A DNA stretch of 64,000 bases from Longispora sp040681875 (GCF_040681875.1 NZ_JBFAZP010000007.1:558001-622000); one strand, 5' to 3'. Shown: positions 18,127-26,034, counted from the stretch's first letter. Notes: generated from the sequence alone by a model not told the origin. Made by a program: numbers and translations.

Positions 18127-20862
18127 TCAAGGGCCGACGTCCTCCAGGTCGGCGAGACTGCCTCGGACCATTTCGGTGTTCACCCGGTCACCGCTTTCCT
18201 CGAACGCCTCCACTGCCCCAACCCAGCACCGACGAGCCTCGTCAGTTCGGTCTACCGACTGGTACACGATGCCGAGGTTGAACAGCGCCGTTGCCTCGCC
18301 GTGGCGGTCCCCGGCCTCCTGGTCGATAAGGGCGGCCTGTTCGTAGGCGGCGATCGCCTCCTCGAACCGACTCACCTTGTGCAACGCGTTTCCGAGGTTG
18401 TTCAGCGCTGTTCCCTCGCCGTGGCGGTCGCCGGTCTCCCGGAGGACCATCCTTGCCTGTTCGCAGGCGGCGATCGCCTCTTCGAACCGACTGACCGTGT
18501 GCAAGGTGTTTCCCAGGTTGTTCAGCGCCATGCCTTCGCCGTGCCGGTCGCCAATCTCCCGACAGATCGCCAGATCGCCTTCCTGCGCGGCGATCGCCTC
18601 CTCGAATCGACCTACCTTCTGCAAGGTGTTTCCGAGGTTGTTCAGCGCCATGCCCTCACTGTGCCGGTCGCCGCTCTCCCGGTGAACGACGGCGGCCTGT
18701 TGGCAGGCGGTGATCGACTCCTCGAACCGGCCCACCCCCTGCAGTGCGAGCCCGAGGTTGTTCAGTGCTGTTCCTTCGCCGTGCCGGTCGCCGGTCTCCC
18801 GGTAGATGAGGGCGGCCTGTTCGCAGGTGGTGATCGACTCCTCGAATCGGCGCACGCTGTGCAGCGCGAGCCCGAGGTTGTTCAGTGCCGATCCTTCGCC
18901 GTGGCGGTCGCCGATCTCCCGGTAGATGAGGGCGGCCTGTTCGCAGGCGGTGATCGACTTCTCGAATCGGCGTACCAAACGTAGTGCGTTTCCGACGTTG
19001 TTCAGCGCCATGCCCTCGCCGAGCCGGTCGCCGGTCTCCCGGTAGAGGGCGGCAGCCTGTTCCTGAGCGCCAATGGCGGCCTCGAACCGGCGCACGTCCT
19101 GCAACGCGTTTCCGAGGTTGTTCAGTGCCGTGGACTCGCTGTGGCGGTCGCCGATCTCCCGGTAGATGAGGGCGGCCTGTTCGCAGGCGGTGATCGCCTC
19201 TTCGAATCGGCGTACCTGCCGCAGCGCGAGTCCGAGGTTGTTCAGCGCCATGGCTTCCCCGGGGCGGTCGTGGAGGGCACTGCTGGCGGTGACGGCCAGC
19301 TCGGCGAGGGTTGCCAGTTCGGTGAGGTGCCGTCGCCAGGACAGAAACTCCGTCAAGATGGCCGGAAGGTTGGCAGCGGTGTGGTGGTCGCCGTTGGTTG
19401 CGGCATGGGTGGTGGTGGCGATGAGGTTGGGGTGTTCGGCGTCCAGCCATGCCAGGGCATCGGCGCGGCCGGCGAACCGGTCGGGTACCGCCTGTCCGGG
19501 CAGGGCACGCAGGTGATCGTCAGCGGCGTCCGCAGTGGTCAGGTAGTAGGCGGTCAGGCGTTCGTGGGCCGCGGTCTGGTCCGCCGCACGGACGCGGGCG
19601 GTGGACGTGTGTAGACGGGTGAGGTCGTGCATCCGCCACCGGCCCGCCCCCGACGGCTCGATGAGATTCGCGTTCCGTAGGGCCCGGAGGTGCCGGCGCA
19701 CCGCCGTCGCGCTCTCGTCGGCCATGGCGACGACGGTCTCGGTGGCGATGTCGGGGCCGGGATTGAGCGTCAGCAGGCGGAGCAGTCGGGCGGCTTGTTC
19801 GTCGCGGGTGGTCAGGTGCCGGAGCGACAGGTCCAGGACGGCGGCCACGCTGCGGTCGCCGTAGACGAGGTCCTTCAACCGGGTCGGAGCCGACAGGTCG
19901 GCAGCCAGTGCCGTCACGGTCAGGTCGGGGTCGTCGGCCAGGATCGCGGCGGTGATCCGTAGAGCCAGGGGTAACCGGCCACAGAGTTCGGCCAACCGGA
20001 GCGCCGCGTCGGGGGCGGTGACGATTCGCCGGTCGGTCGTGTCCCGTGAACGCAGCACCTCGTAGAGGAGTTGGACGCAGGCGTCGTCCTTGAGGACGTT
20101 CAGCGGGAAGATCGCGACCCCGGGCAGGTCACCCAGGGTGTGGCGGGAGGTGATGAGTACCCGGTGCGCCCGGTGTCGGGGTAGCAACTGTGCGACCTGG
20201 GTGGAGCTGGAAACGTTGTCCAGGACCAGCAGCACCGGTTGGCCCGCTGTGGCCCGTGCGGTCAGGAGCTGGTGGTAGACGGCCACCTGCTCGCCGATGG
20301 TCGCGGGCATGTCAGCAGCGGGAACGCCCAACGCGCGCAGCATCGGCGCGAACACCGCGTCGGCCTCCACCCGGCCGCCGGGGTCGTAGCCCAGCAGGTC
20401 GGCCATCACCGCCCCGCCGGTGAACCACCCCCGCCCGACCGCCACAGCGGCGGCATGCCGGGCCAGGGCGGTCTTGCCGACCCCGCCCAGACCCGCGACA
20501 GCGGACAGGACTGTCGCGCCCGACAGCGGCCCAGCTGGATCCAGCCGGGACACCAGGTCGGTGACGTGGGCGTCTCGCCCGACGAAGACCTCACCAAGGC
20601 CGGCGTCCGGGCCGAGCACGGGTTCGACCACGGCCACGGGGCCCGGCCGGGCGGCCTCGTACACGTTGATCGTCCCGTCGCCGACCACGTTGACCCGGGC
20701 CTGGCCCGACGCGTCCACCTCCTGGCGCACGCCACCGGTCAGACCCCGGCCCGACGCGCCCACATCGTGGAGCGCGCCGCCGGTTTGGCCTCGGCCTGAT
20801 GCGTCCGCCTCCCGGTGCGCGGCGCCGGTCGGCTCGGGAGGTGGCTGCAGCGGGGTGGTCAC
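18127..20862 (-). CDS. NLR-type NB-ARC ATPase with C-terminal TPR array
   Basis: 911 residues from the GTG at 20862, which overlaps the stop codon of the upstream small gene (GTGA). The long open frame further upstream is a shadow. The N-terminal ~70 residues are low-complexity with three degenerate copies of an ASG(R/Q) motif and end in SGQARVNVVGDGTINVY. Next comes an NB-ARC domain: GVGKTALARH (P-loop about 124-131), VLLVLDNVSS (Walker B), VLITSRHTL (sensor), GRLPLALRI (GLPL motif) and a winged helix with MHDLTRLH. The C-terminus has eight near-identical 40-residue TPRs plus one diverged copy. STAND ATPases of this plan sense a ligand with the repeats and trigger an N-terminal effector. The effector here is probably the coupled small protein. 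Confidence 0.92.
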   Translation of the reverse strand: MTTPLQPPPEPTGAAHREADASGRGQTGGALHDVGASGRGLTGGVRQEVDASGQARVNVVGDGTINVYEAARPGPVAVVEPVLGPDAGLGEVFVGRDAHVTDLVSRLDPAGPLSGATVLSAVAGLGGVGKTALARHAAAVAVGRGWFTGGAVMADLLGYDPGGRVEADAVFAPMLRALGVPAADMPATIGEQVAVYHQLLTARATAGQPVLLVLDNVSSSTQVAQLLPRHRAHRVLITSRHTLGDLPGVAIFPLNVLKDDACVQLLYEVLRSRDTTDRRIVTAPDAALRLAELCGRLPLALRITAAILADDPDLTVTALAADLSAPTRLKDLVYGDRSVAAVLDLSLRHLTTRDEQAARLLRLLTLNPGPDIATETVVAMADESATAVRRHLRALRNANLIEPSGAGRWRMHDLTRLHTSTARVRAADQTAAHERLTAYYLTTADAADDHLRALPGQAVPDRFAGRADALAWLDAEHPNLIATTTHAATNGDHHTAANLPAILTEFLSWRRHLTELATLAELAVTASSALHDRPGEAMALNNLGLALRQVRRFEEAITACEQAALIYREIGDRHSESTALNNLGNALQDVRRFEAAIGAQEQAAALYRETGDRLGEGMALNNVGNALRLVRRFEKSITACEQAALIYREIGDRHGEGSALNNLGLALHSVRRFEESITTCEQAALIYRETGDRHGEGTALNNLGLALQGVGRFEESITACQQAAVVHRESGDRHSEGMALNNLGNTLQKVGRFEEAIAAQEGDLAICREIGDRHGEGMALNNLGNTLHTVSRFEEAIAACEQARMVLRETGDRHGEGTALNNLGNALHKVSRFEEAIAAYEQAALIDQEAGDRHGEATALFNLGIVYQSVDRTDEARRCWVGAVEAFEESGDRVNTEMVRGSLADLEDVGP
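18288..19247 (-). repeat. Eight 120-bp coding repeats (TPR units)
   Basis: Eight consecutive units of exactly 120 bp encode LNNLGxALxxVxRFEEAIxA-type TPRs of 40 residues with no indel between units. A ninth, diverged unit (LFNLGIVYQSVDRTDEARR) lies at about 18168-18287. Similarity at DNA level is high, so unit number may change by recombination. Confidence 0.85.
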
Positions 20863-21284
20863 GACTCGTGGACCGTCATGCTGCCCTGGCCGACCACGTT
20901 CACCCGTGACTGGCCGGAGGCGGTGACCTCCTGGAGGACGTCGTCCGTCCAGGCCCGGTCGCCGGTCGGCACGGCCAGGTCCTCGCGGAGCAGTCGGCGC
21001 AGCTCGTCGGCGACCTGCGGATCGGCGGCCAGCAGGCGTCGCAGGCGGCCCTGCCACTCGCCGACCAGAGCCTGGGCCGCCGCCGTGTCGCCGACCGCGT
21101 GGGCGGCCAGCAGTTCGGCGCGGACGTCGACGAGTTCGGCTTCCAGGGCCTCGGCGCGCTGCGGCCACACCCGCCGCCACAGGGAGCCCATCGCCGTCCT
21201 CGTGAGCTGCCACGCGTCGGTGGCCAGCAGGCCCACCACCGTCGTGCCCGCCGCCGAGGCCAACGCCACCAACTCGGGGTCCAC
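20859..21284 (-). CDS. Small helical partner of the NB-ARC/TPR protein (candidate effector)
   Basis: 141 residues from the GTG at 21284, preceded by AAGGGTGG. The N-terminal segment ELVALASAAGTTVVGLLAT is hydrophobic and glycine/alanine-rich and could insert in a membrane. It is followed by amphipathic helices (RAEALEAELVDVRAELLAA, GRLRRLLAADPQ). The extreme C-terminus reads SGQSRVNVVGQGSMTVHES. This matches the segment SGQARVNVVGDGTINVYE near the N-terminus of the adjacent NB-ARC protein almost residue for residue. Matching motifs at the C-end of a small helical protein and the N-end of an NLR are the mark of bacterial amyloid-signalling pairs (BASS-type). That role is inferred. The stop overlaps the start of the NB-ARC gene, so expression is coupled. 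Confidence 0.82.
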   Translation of the reverse strand: MDPELVALASAAGTTVVGLLATDAWQLTRTAMGSLWRRVWPQRAEALEAELVDVRAELLAAHAVGDTAAAQALVGEWQGRLRRLLAADPQVADELRRLLREDLAVPTGDRAWTDDVLQEVTASGQSRVNVVGQGSMTVHES

Positions 21285-21502
21285 GACACACCACCCTTCG
21301 CCTGGTACGGAGTCCGCCCACCACGTTAGGCGCACACGTCGATCCACTTCGGCAGCCCGGGAGTCGCGTCGGCGACAGCTGGACCCTGTCGGTGCCGAGG
21401 GATTCCCACCTTCCGTGATGAGGGGACGGCGGCGTGTGAACGCGCGGCGCACTCCGAGAGGGCCCCGTGTGGGCTCGCCGAATACGCGGCATACTCCGCG
21501 AG

Positions 21503-22039
21503 GTGAGCGACCCGGTGTTCATCGTCATGTCCGGACTGCCCGCGAGTGGGAAGAGCACCCTCGCGCGCCGCATCGGTGAGCGGCTGACGTTTCCCGTCAT
21601 CGACAAGGATCGGATCCTTGAGGCGCTGTTCGATACGTTGGGTGTCGGGGACCAGGCATGGCGTACCCGTCTGAGTCGCGCCAGTGACGAGGTGCTCGTC
21701 GCCACCTCTGAGACGGCGCGCCGGGCGGTGCTCGACAACTGGTGGCACCGCGAGTGGGCCGTGCCCCGACTCCGCCAACTCGGCGGTCTGCTGATCGAGG
21801 TCCACTGCGCGTGTGACGTGGAGGTGGCCTCGGAGCGGTTCCGTGCGCGCCGCCGCCACCCGGGGCACCTCGACCAGGTGCTCACCGAGGAGGAGGCGGA
21901 GGAGCGGATCGCGAGGGTGCGGGCGTCGTTCCGGGGGCCGTTGGGGCTCGGGGGGCCGCTGCTGGTCGTGGACACCAATAGGCCGGTTGATGTCGGTGAG
22001 CTGGTGGCGGGCATCCGGCCTTGGATCACGGAGGGATAA
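21503..22039 (+). CDS. P-loop kinase / zeta-toxin-like ATPase
   Basis: 178 residues from the GTG at 21503 (VSDPVFIVMSGLPASGKST); an in-frame GTG at 21467 would add 12 residues. The Walker A motif GLPASGKST sits near the N-terminus, followed by VIDKDRILEALFD. Later residues include a LID-like segment FRARRRHPGHLD and LLVVDTN. The size and motif order fit the AAA_33 group of small nucleotide or metabolite kinases (gluconate-, chloramphenicol- or zeta-toxin-type). No antitoxin gene is adjacent, so a toxin role is not supported. CATACT lies 7 nt before the start, compatible with leaderless transcription. Confidence 0.83.
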   Translation: MSDPVFIVMSGLPASGKSTLARRIGERLTFPVIDKDRILEALFDTLGVGDQAWRTRLSRASDEVLVATSETARRAVLDNWWHREWAVPRLRQLGGLLIEVHCACDVEVASERFRARRRHPGHLDQVLTEEEAEERIARVRASFRGPLGLGGPLLVVDTNRPVDVGELVAGIRPWITEG

Positions 22040-22065
22040 ATGTGGCCGGTGGGTGCGCCCCTGTC

Positions 22066-22173
22066 GGGGACCGTGCCGGGTGCTGGCCCGCGTTGTGACC
22101 GTGCGGGGGGAGGCCAGCCGAAGCGCCCCCGTCGGTGACCGAGCCGTCTGAGGGCTCGTTGGTCACCGTGCCG
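22066..22173. repeat. Dispersed copies of the intergenic 26-bp repeat core
   Basis: Cores related to GGTCACCGTGCCG occur at 22066 (GGGGACCGTGCCG), 22094 (TGTGACCGTGCGG), 22134 (GGTGACCGAGCCG) and 22161 (exact). The spacing is less regular than in the array at 16.7 kb. They fill the convergent gap between the kinase and epimerase genes. Confidence 0.65.
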
Positions 22174-22205
22174 GGGGCGCGCCGATTCGTAATCGGATGA
22201 AGGGT

Positions 22206-23165
22206 CTAGCGGTTGTGCCAGGCGCGGAGCAGCGCCGTCTCCTCTTCCGGGGTGAGGCCGGCCGCCAGGGCGGGTTCGGTCTTCTGGCCGCGCCACCAGT
22301 CGAGCGTGGTGCGGGCCGTCTCCGCCGCGCTGCGCACCGTGAGGCCGGCCGCCGTCGCGGGGGTGGTGTCCCGGCAGAGCATGCCGGCGTACTCCCGCCA
22401 CACCCACAGGGGCAGCGAGTGCGGGCCGGCCCAGGGCTCGACGCCCCGGTCGAGCAGGAAGTCGTGGTCGACCCAGGTGAGCTTCGCGTTGGAGCCCACG
22501 CCCGAGGCGATCTCGGTGAGCAGGTCGCCGAACGGGCGGGCCGGGCCGGTGCCGTCGAACGTGCCCGTCAGCCCCTGTGTGACGCCGCGCAGCAGCCAGC
22601 TCGACAGGTCGGCGACGTCCACGTACTGCACGAGGCGCTCCGGCTCGCCCGGCACCAGCACCTCGCCGCCCTTGGCGAGCCGCAGCGGCCAGTAGGAGAA
22701 CCGGGGGATCGCGTCGCCGGGGCCGACGATCAGGCCGGCCCGGCAGATCAGCGCCGGTACCCCGCTGCTGCGGACGGCGTCCTCACAGGCCACCTTGTTC
22801 GGCCCGTAGCCCTCGGCGTCGGGGTCGTGCAGCGGCGTCTGGTGGGCGAGTTGCCCGGGAACGGACTGATCCGCGTACGCCGAGATGCTCGACACGTACG
22901 TCCAGTGCGCGACACGCCCGGCGAGCGCTTTCACCGCCTCACGAACATGCTCGGGATTACTGGACACGTCGACGACCGCGTCGAAGGTCTGGTCGGCCAA
23001 CGGATCGAGCCCCACAGACCTGTCGAGCTGGACAAACGTCGTCCCGGCCGGCGCCGTCCCGCTCTTTCCACGGGAGGCGCAGGTCACATCGTGGCCGGCG
23101 GCGATGGCTTGACCGGCGATGGAGCGGCTCAGGAACACGCTCCCGCCGAGGATCAGCATGCGCAT
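22206..23165 (-). CDS. NAD-dependent epimerase/dehydratase (extended SDR)
   Basis: 319 residues from the ATG at 23165; the ATG at 23159 (MLILGG) is an alternative. The Rossmann fold begins with LILGGSVFLSRSIAG, a variant of GxxGxxG in which the last glycine is Ser/Arg. This is typical of the atypical epimerase group related to isoflavone-reductase/CSP41-like proteins. The active site Ser is in TYVSSISAY and the YxxxK motif is YGPNK. The C-terminal half binds the substrate (QYVDVADLSSWLLRG). Substrate unknown, presumably a nucleotide sugar or RNA-related ligand. It is divergent from oligoribonuclease. Confidence 0.87.
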   Translation of the reverse strand: MRMLILGGSVFLSRSIAGQAIAAGHDVTCASRGKSGTAPAGTTFVQLDRSVGLDPLADQTFDAVVDVSSNPEHVREAVKALAGRVAHWTYVSSISAYADQSVPGQLAHQTPLHDPDAEGYGPNKVACEDAVRSSGVPALICRAGLIVGPGDAIPRFSYWPLRLAKGGEVLVPGEPERLVQYVDVADLSSWLLRGVTQGLTGTFDGTGPARPFGDLLTEIASGVGSNAKLTWVDHDFLLDRGVEPWAGPHSLPLWVWREYAGMLCRDTTPATAAGLTVRSAAETARTTLDWWRGQKTEPALAAGLTPEEETALLRAWHNR

Positions 23166-23212
23166 CCGGCAAGTATGCCCCGTGGAGTGCCACGAGGTGG
23201 GCCTCGGACGCC

Positions 23213-23218
23213 TAGGCT
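23213..23218 (+). promoter_or_regulatory. -10 element of orn, leaderless spacing
   Basis: TAGGCT lies 7 nt before the GTG at 23226. There is no ribosome binding site between them, so the transcript probably starts at or next to the start codon. Confidence 0.4.
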
Positions 23219-23225
23219 ATGCATC

Positions 23226-23840
23226 GTGAGCGAGCTTCTTGTCTGGATCGACTGTGAGATGACCGGCCTCGACCTCGGGCGTGACGCCCTGATCGAGGTG
23301 GCGGCGTTGGTGACCGACCCTGAGCTGAACGTGCTCGGAGACGGGGTCGACATCGTCATCAAGGCCCCCGACGAACTGCTGAACGGCATGGTCGAGGTGG
23401 TCCGCAAGATGCACTCGAAATCCGGCCTGACCAAGGAAGTGCGTAACGCTACGGTTACGGTGGGTCAGGCGGAAGAGATGATCATGGAGTACGTGTCCCA
23501 ACACGTCCCCAACCCGCGCACCGCCCCGCTGTGCGGCAACTCCATCGCGACCGACCGCGGCTTCATCGCCCGGGACATGCCGCTCCTCGACGCGCACCTG
23601 CACTACCGCATGATCGACGTCTCCTCGATCAAGGAGCTGGCGCGCCGGTGGTACCCGCGGACCTACTACGGTCAGCCCGCCAAGGGCCTGGCGCACCGGG
23701 CGCTCGCGGACATCAAGGAGAGCATCCGCGAACTGGAGTACTACCGCCGGACCCTGTTCGTTCCCGGTCCCGGGCTGGACGTGGACGGGGCCAAGGCGGT
23801 GGCGGCTCAGGTCGTGGCGGAGATGCCGATCGGGGAGTAG
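23226..23840 (+). CDS. orn: Oligoribonuclease
   Basis: 204 residues, GTG start. This DEDDh 3'-5' exoribonuclease degrades 2-5-nt RNA and pGpG. The acidic core is complete: WIDCEMTGLD (D and E), GNSIATDRGFI (D), and the HRALADI block with the histidine and last aspartate. The conserved YYGQPAKGLAHRAL and ELARRWYPR are the usual Orn landmarks, and the length matches the family (180-215). A C-terminal ~20-residue extension is normal in actinobacteria. The gene sits next to tRNA genes and is essential or nearly so in many bacteria. Confidence 0.97.
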   Translation: MSELLVWIDCEMTGLDLGRDALIEVAALVTDPELNVLGDGVDIVIKAPDELLNGMVEVVRKMHSKSGLTKEVRNATVTVGQAEEMIMEYVSQHVPNPRTAPLCGNSIATDRGFIARDMPLLDAHLHYRMIDVSSIKELARRWYPRTYYGQPAKGLAHRALADIKESIRELEYYRRTLFVPGPGLDVDGAKAVAAQVVAEMPIGE

Positions 23841-24019
23841 TCCGTCGCTGGCGGGGGCCCTCGGGGTGGCCCGGGTCCCCCGGGCGCATCCGGGCCCCGC
23901 TCGGGCGGCCATCGCCGGGCTGGGCGGCTTCCGCATTGGATCTCTGGCCTGGGTATCCGGCCCGGGACCTGTACGAGGCGTTCGGCCCGGGACCTGGGCG
24001 CTCGGCCCGGAAACGCGAA

Positions 24020-24045
24020 GAGGCCCGATCCGAAGATCGGGCCTC
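24020..24045 (-). terminator. Hairpin downstream of tRNA-His
   Basis: GAGGCCCGATC and GATCGGGCCTC form a perfect 11-bp stem with a CGAA tetraloop, located 12 bp past the 3' end of the minus-strand tRNA-His and after orn on the plus strand. It may serve both directions. Confidence 0.75.
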
Positions 24046-24057
24046 TCGCACTTGCAG

Positions 24058-24131
24058 GGTGACTGACGGGACTCGAACCCGCGACCCCCGGGACCACAAC
24101 CCAGTGCTCTACCAGCTGAGCCACAGCCACC
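24058..24131 (-). tRNA. tRNA-His (GTG)
   Basis: The minus strand folds as a full cloverleaf. The acceptor stem is GGTGGCT/AGTCACC, the D-arm GCTCAGCTGGTAGAGC, the anticodon stem CTGGG/CCCGG with loop TTGTGGT giving anticodon GTG, and the T-loop contains GGTTCGAGTCC. No CCA is encoded. Confidence 0.95.
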
Positions 24132-24224
24132 ATGCGCCCCATTGCCTGGGGCGACGACCCATCATAGCCGGATCCCACGGGTACCGCACCAGCGGGTTGC
24201 CCTGGCGCGGCGGAGACCCCCGGA

Positions 24225-24255
24225 TTGGCTCGCCCGAGGGGGTGCGTGTTAATGT
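24225..24255 (+). promoter_or_regulatory. Candidate promoter of tRNA-Lys
   Basis: TTGGCT at 24225-24230 and TAATGT at 24250-24255 have a 19-bp spacing and lie 18 bp before the tRNA 5' end. Confidence 0.45.
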
Positions 24256-24273
24256 TCTCTCCGTTGCAAGCGA

Positions 24274-24346
24274 GCGCCGCTAGCTCAATTGGCAGAGCAG
24301 CTGGCTCTTAACCAGCGGGTTCGGGGTTCGAGTCCCTGGCGGCGCA
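24274..24346 (+). tRNA. tRNA-Lys (CTT), ICE integration target
   Basis: The 73-nt cloverleaf has acceptor arms GCGCCGC/GCGGCGC, D-arm GCTCAATTGGCAGAGC, anticodon stem GCTGG/CCAGC with loop CTCTTAA (anticodon CTT), and a T-arm with GGTTCGAGTCC. The integrase gene of the adjacent element reads toward it on the other strand and ends inside it, so its 3' half is the probable attachment core. Confidence 0.96.
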
Positions 24347-25842
24347 CCGAAAGGGTCCCTGACCTGCGGAAACGCAGGTCGGGGACCTTCTTTTTTGGCC
24401 TGGGCCCGCCGCTGCACAGGGCTGGGGGCCAACACCTTCCCGTGCTCATGGGCGGTCTTCAATAGGGCATCGCTGACTAGGCTCTTCTTCCGATTGTGCC
24501 GGGGCCAGTAGTGGATGTATGTGGACCAGGTGGTCTCCAGCTTCGCGTGCCTGAGCTGGTGCTGGACCTCGGTGGGCTCGGCTCCCTCCTGGATCATCGT
24601 GGTGGCGAAGAAGTGCCGCAGGCTGTGGAAGGTGCCCAGCTTCGGCCAGCCGGCCTGCTCGCGCCATCCTTCCCACAGCGTTGACCAGCGCCGATCGTGG
24701 ATCGGACGCTTGAGGTGGTCGTAGAACATCAACTGCGCGACCCGCATCAGCGGCGCCTGTCCCGGGTCGGGGGTGCCGCCGCTGATGTCGGGGATCACGA
24801 CTTCGATGGGCGCCCAGTGACGCAGGTGTTCCTCGGTGATCTGCGCCACCATCGGGTCAAGGTCGAGGTGCCCGACGCTGCCGTGTTTCGGCGGCGAGAG
24901 GTAGAAGCCGCCGTAGGTGCGGGTGTGGAACTGCAACTGCTGGATGACGTGCAGCGTCTTTGTGCGCTGTTCGACGCACCGGTCCCCGGTCTCCAGCCCC
25001 ATCACCTCGGCGAAGCGCAGGCCCTGGCCGATGCCGTACCAGATCGCGGCCCGGTACTGGTCCGGGACGACCTCCAGAAGGCGCACTGCCTGGCGCGGCT
25101 CGGGCACCCATCGCGGTGCTCTGCTCAATCCCCGAAGTGCGTCCCTGAGCTTGATCCCCGAACACGGATTCTTTTTGATGGCCCCATCCGTAGTGGCCGA
25201 GTTCAGGATGGCGTTGAGGAGGTTGTAATACAGCTCCAGGCTCGACTGGGCCACTTTGGTGGCGATGCGGTCGGCCAGCCATTCCAGAACGACGGTCGTG
25301 GTGATCTCGTTGGTCTCGAACGAGTTGAAGAACGGGTAGATGTGGTTACCCAAGATGCCGACGACCGTGTCCTGCCGGGATGGGCCCTGGAGGATGCTGC
25401 GGGACTTGCGCCACCGCTCGCAGTAGGTGTGGAAGCCTCCGAATGGTGTCCCGGCTCCAGTCGTGAGGGTTTTGGGCGTGGATTGGCTGGAGGCGATCAG
25501 CGTGGACTTGGACGGGGAGTTTGGGGCGGCCTCGGGGGCGGACGCTTTCGCTGGTGCCGGGGCTCGCCGCGCGGGGGCGGGGGTGGGCGGTGCGGGGGTG
25601 GAGTTCTCGGGGAGCTGGCGGTCCACCTCCGCCATGGCCTCTTCGGCGGACATGGCCCCGGGCAGCATCAGCGAGTCGAACAGGCGGGCGCGGGCCTCGT
25701 CCTTGAAGTGTTTCTCATCCCCGGTGCCGTCGGGGTGCTTGAACAGCACGCGCCACTGACTGCCCCGGCCGTAGTTGGATGACTTCTTCTTGCGCCCGTT
25801 CGCGGTGCGGGCCTTGAGGTACCAGCGGTCACCCACGGACAT
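24280..25842 (-). CDS. int: Tyrosine site-specific integrase of the ICE
   Basis: 520 residues. An N-terminal arm-binding region (GDRWYLKART through GDEKHFKDEAR) is followed by a Pro/Ala-rich linker (about 95-130), a core-binding domain and a catalytic domain. The catalytic residues are Arg in GLRFAEVMGLE, HSLRHFFATTMI (His-x-x-Arg), the downstream His in LRHAKLETTW, and Tyr in TWSTYIHYW. The C-terminal ~40 residues (from about KKEGPRPAFP) are encoded by the antisense of the tRNA terminator and the tRNA itself, ending GTRTPNPLVKSQLLCQLS. That tail is therefore a by-product of integration and is probably not needed for catalysis. It should change when the element excises. Confidence 0.94.
   Translation of the reverse strand: MSVGDRWYLKARTANGRKKKSSNYGRGSQWRVLFKHPDGTGDEKHFKDEARARLFDSLMLPGAMSAEEAMAEVDRQLPENSTPAPPTPAPARRAPAPAKASAPEAAPNSPSKSTLIASSQSTPKTLTTGAGTPFGGFHTYCERWRKSRSILQGPSRQDTVVGILGNHIYPFFNSFETNEITTTVVLEWLADRIATKVAQSSLELYYNLLNAILNSATTDGAIKKNPCSGIKLRDALRGLSRAPRWVPEPRQAVRLLEVVPDQYRAAIWYGIGQGLRFAEVMGLETGDRCVEQRTKTLHVIQQLQFHTRTYGGFYLSPPKHGSVGHLDLDPMVAQITEEHLRHWAPIEVVIPDISGGTPDPGQAPLMRVAQLMFYDHLKRPIHDRRWSTLWEGWREQAGWPKLGTFHSLRHFFATTMIQEGAEPTEVQHQLRHAKLETTWSTYIHYWPRHNRKKSLVSDALLKTAHEHGKVLAPSPVQRRAQAKKEGPRPAFPQVRDPFGAPPGTRTPNPLVKSQLLCQLS
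24300..24346. other. Probable attL core of the ICE (3' half of tRNA-Lys)
   Basis: Tyrosine integrases of tRNA-targeting elements recombine within the 3' half of the tRNA, from the anticodon loop through the T-arm, which the element's own copy restores. The integrase lies immediately downstream on the opposite strand, the usual arrangement. I found no second copy of this segment in the window, so attR is either right of 64 kb or too diverged to see by eye. Confidence 0.6.
24354..24396 (+). terminator. Strong intrinsic terminator after tRNA-Lys
   Basis: GGTCCCTGACCTGCG pairs with CGCAGGTCGGGGACC around a GAAA tetraloop (one T-G wobble), followed by TTCTTTTTT. It ends the tRNA-Lys transcript and lies inside the last codons of the integrase gene read on the other strand. 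Confidence 0.9.
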
Positions 25843-25936
25843 GGCGCACCTCGCCGATCTGCGTGGCGGTCAGCGTCTGCGGGTCTGGGCGGTGACTGGT
25901 CGTGATGGGCACGATAGCCTGCTTCTGGGTATGCAC
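25829..25936 (-). CDS. Possible 35-residue ORF overlapping the integrase start
   Basis: A GTG at 25936, preceded by AGAGGA, opens MHTQKQAIVPITTSHRPDPQ... and stops at 25829, 14 nt inside the integrase gene. The position, where many elements carry an excisionase, and the overlap suggest a leader peptide that couples translation to int. It is too short to show a DNA-binding fold. Low confidence. Confidence 0.3.
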   Translation of the reverse strand: MHTQKQAIVPITTSHRPDPQTLTATQIGEVRHVRG

Positions 25937-26034
25937 GTGATCCTCTTGGGTGATGTGTTGCCGCAGGGACCACGTCGGTCGGGGCAGGTCGCCAAACTCA
26001 ACCCGGCCGGCGTGGCAAAAATTCGCGCGTACGT

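Noticed and set aside
18168..19247. 120-bp repeats as a non-coding repeat or CRISPR
   Set aside because: The period is explained fully by 40-residue TPR codons in an open NB-ARC gene.
21503..22039. Kinase as a zeta toxin of a toxin-antitoxin pair
   Set aside because: No epsilon-type antitoxin gene adjoining; the convergent neighbour is an epimerase.
20863..22407. N-terminal extension of the NB-ARC protein
   Set aside because: It overlaps the small partner gene and the antisense of the kinase; the GTGA overlap at 20862 gives a clear start.
24058..24131. tRNA-His as the ICE target
   Set aside because: The integrase reads into tRNA-Lys, and tRNA-His lies outside it on the other side.
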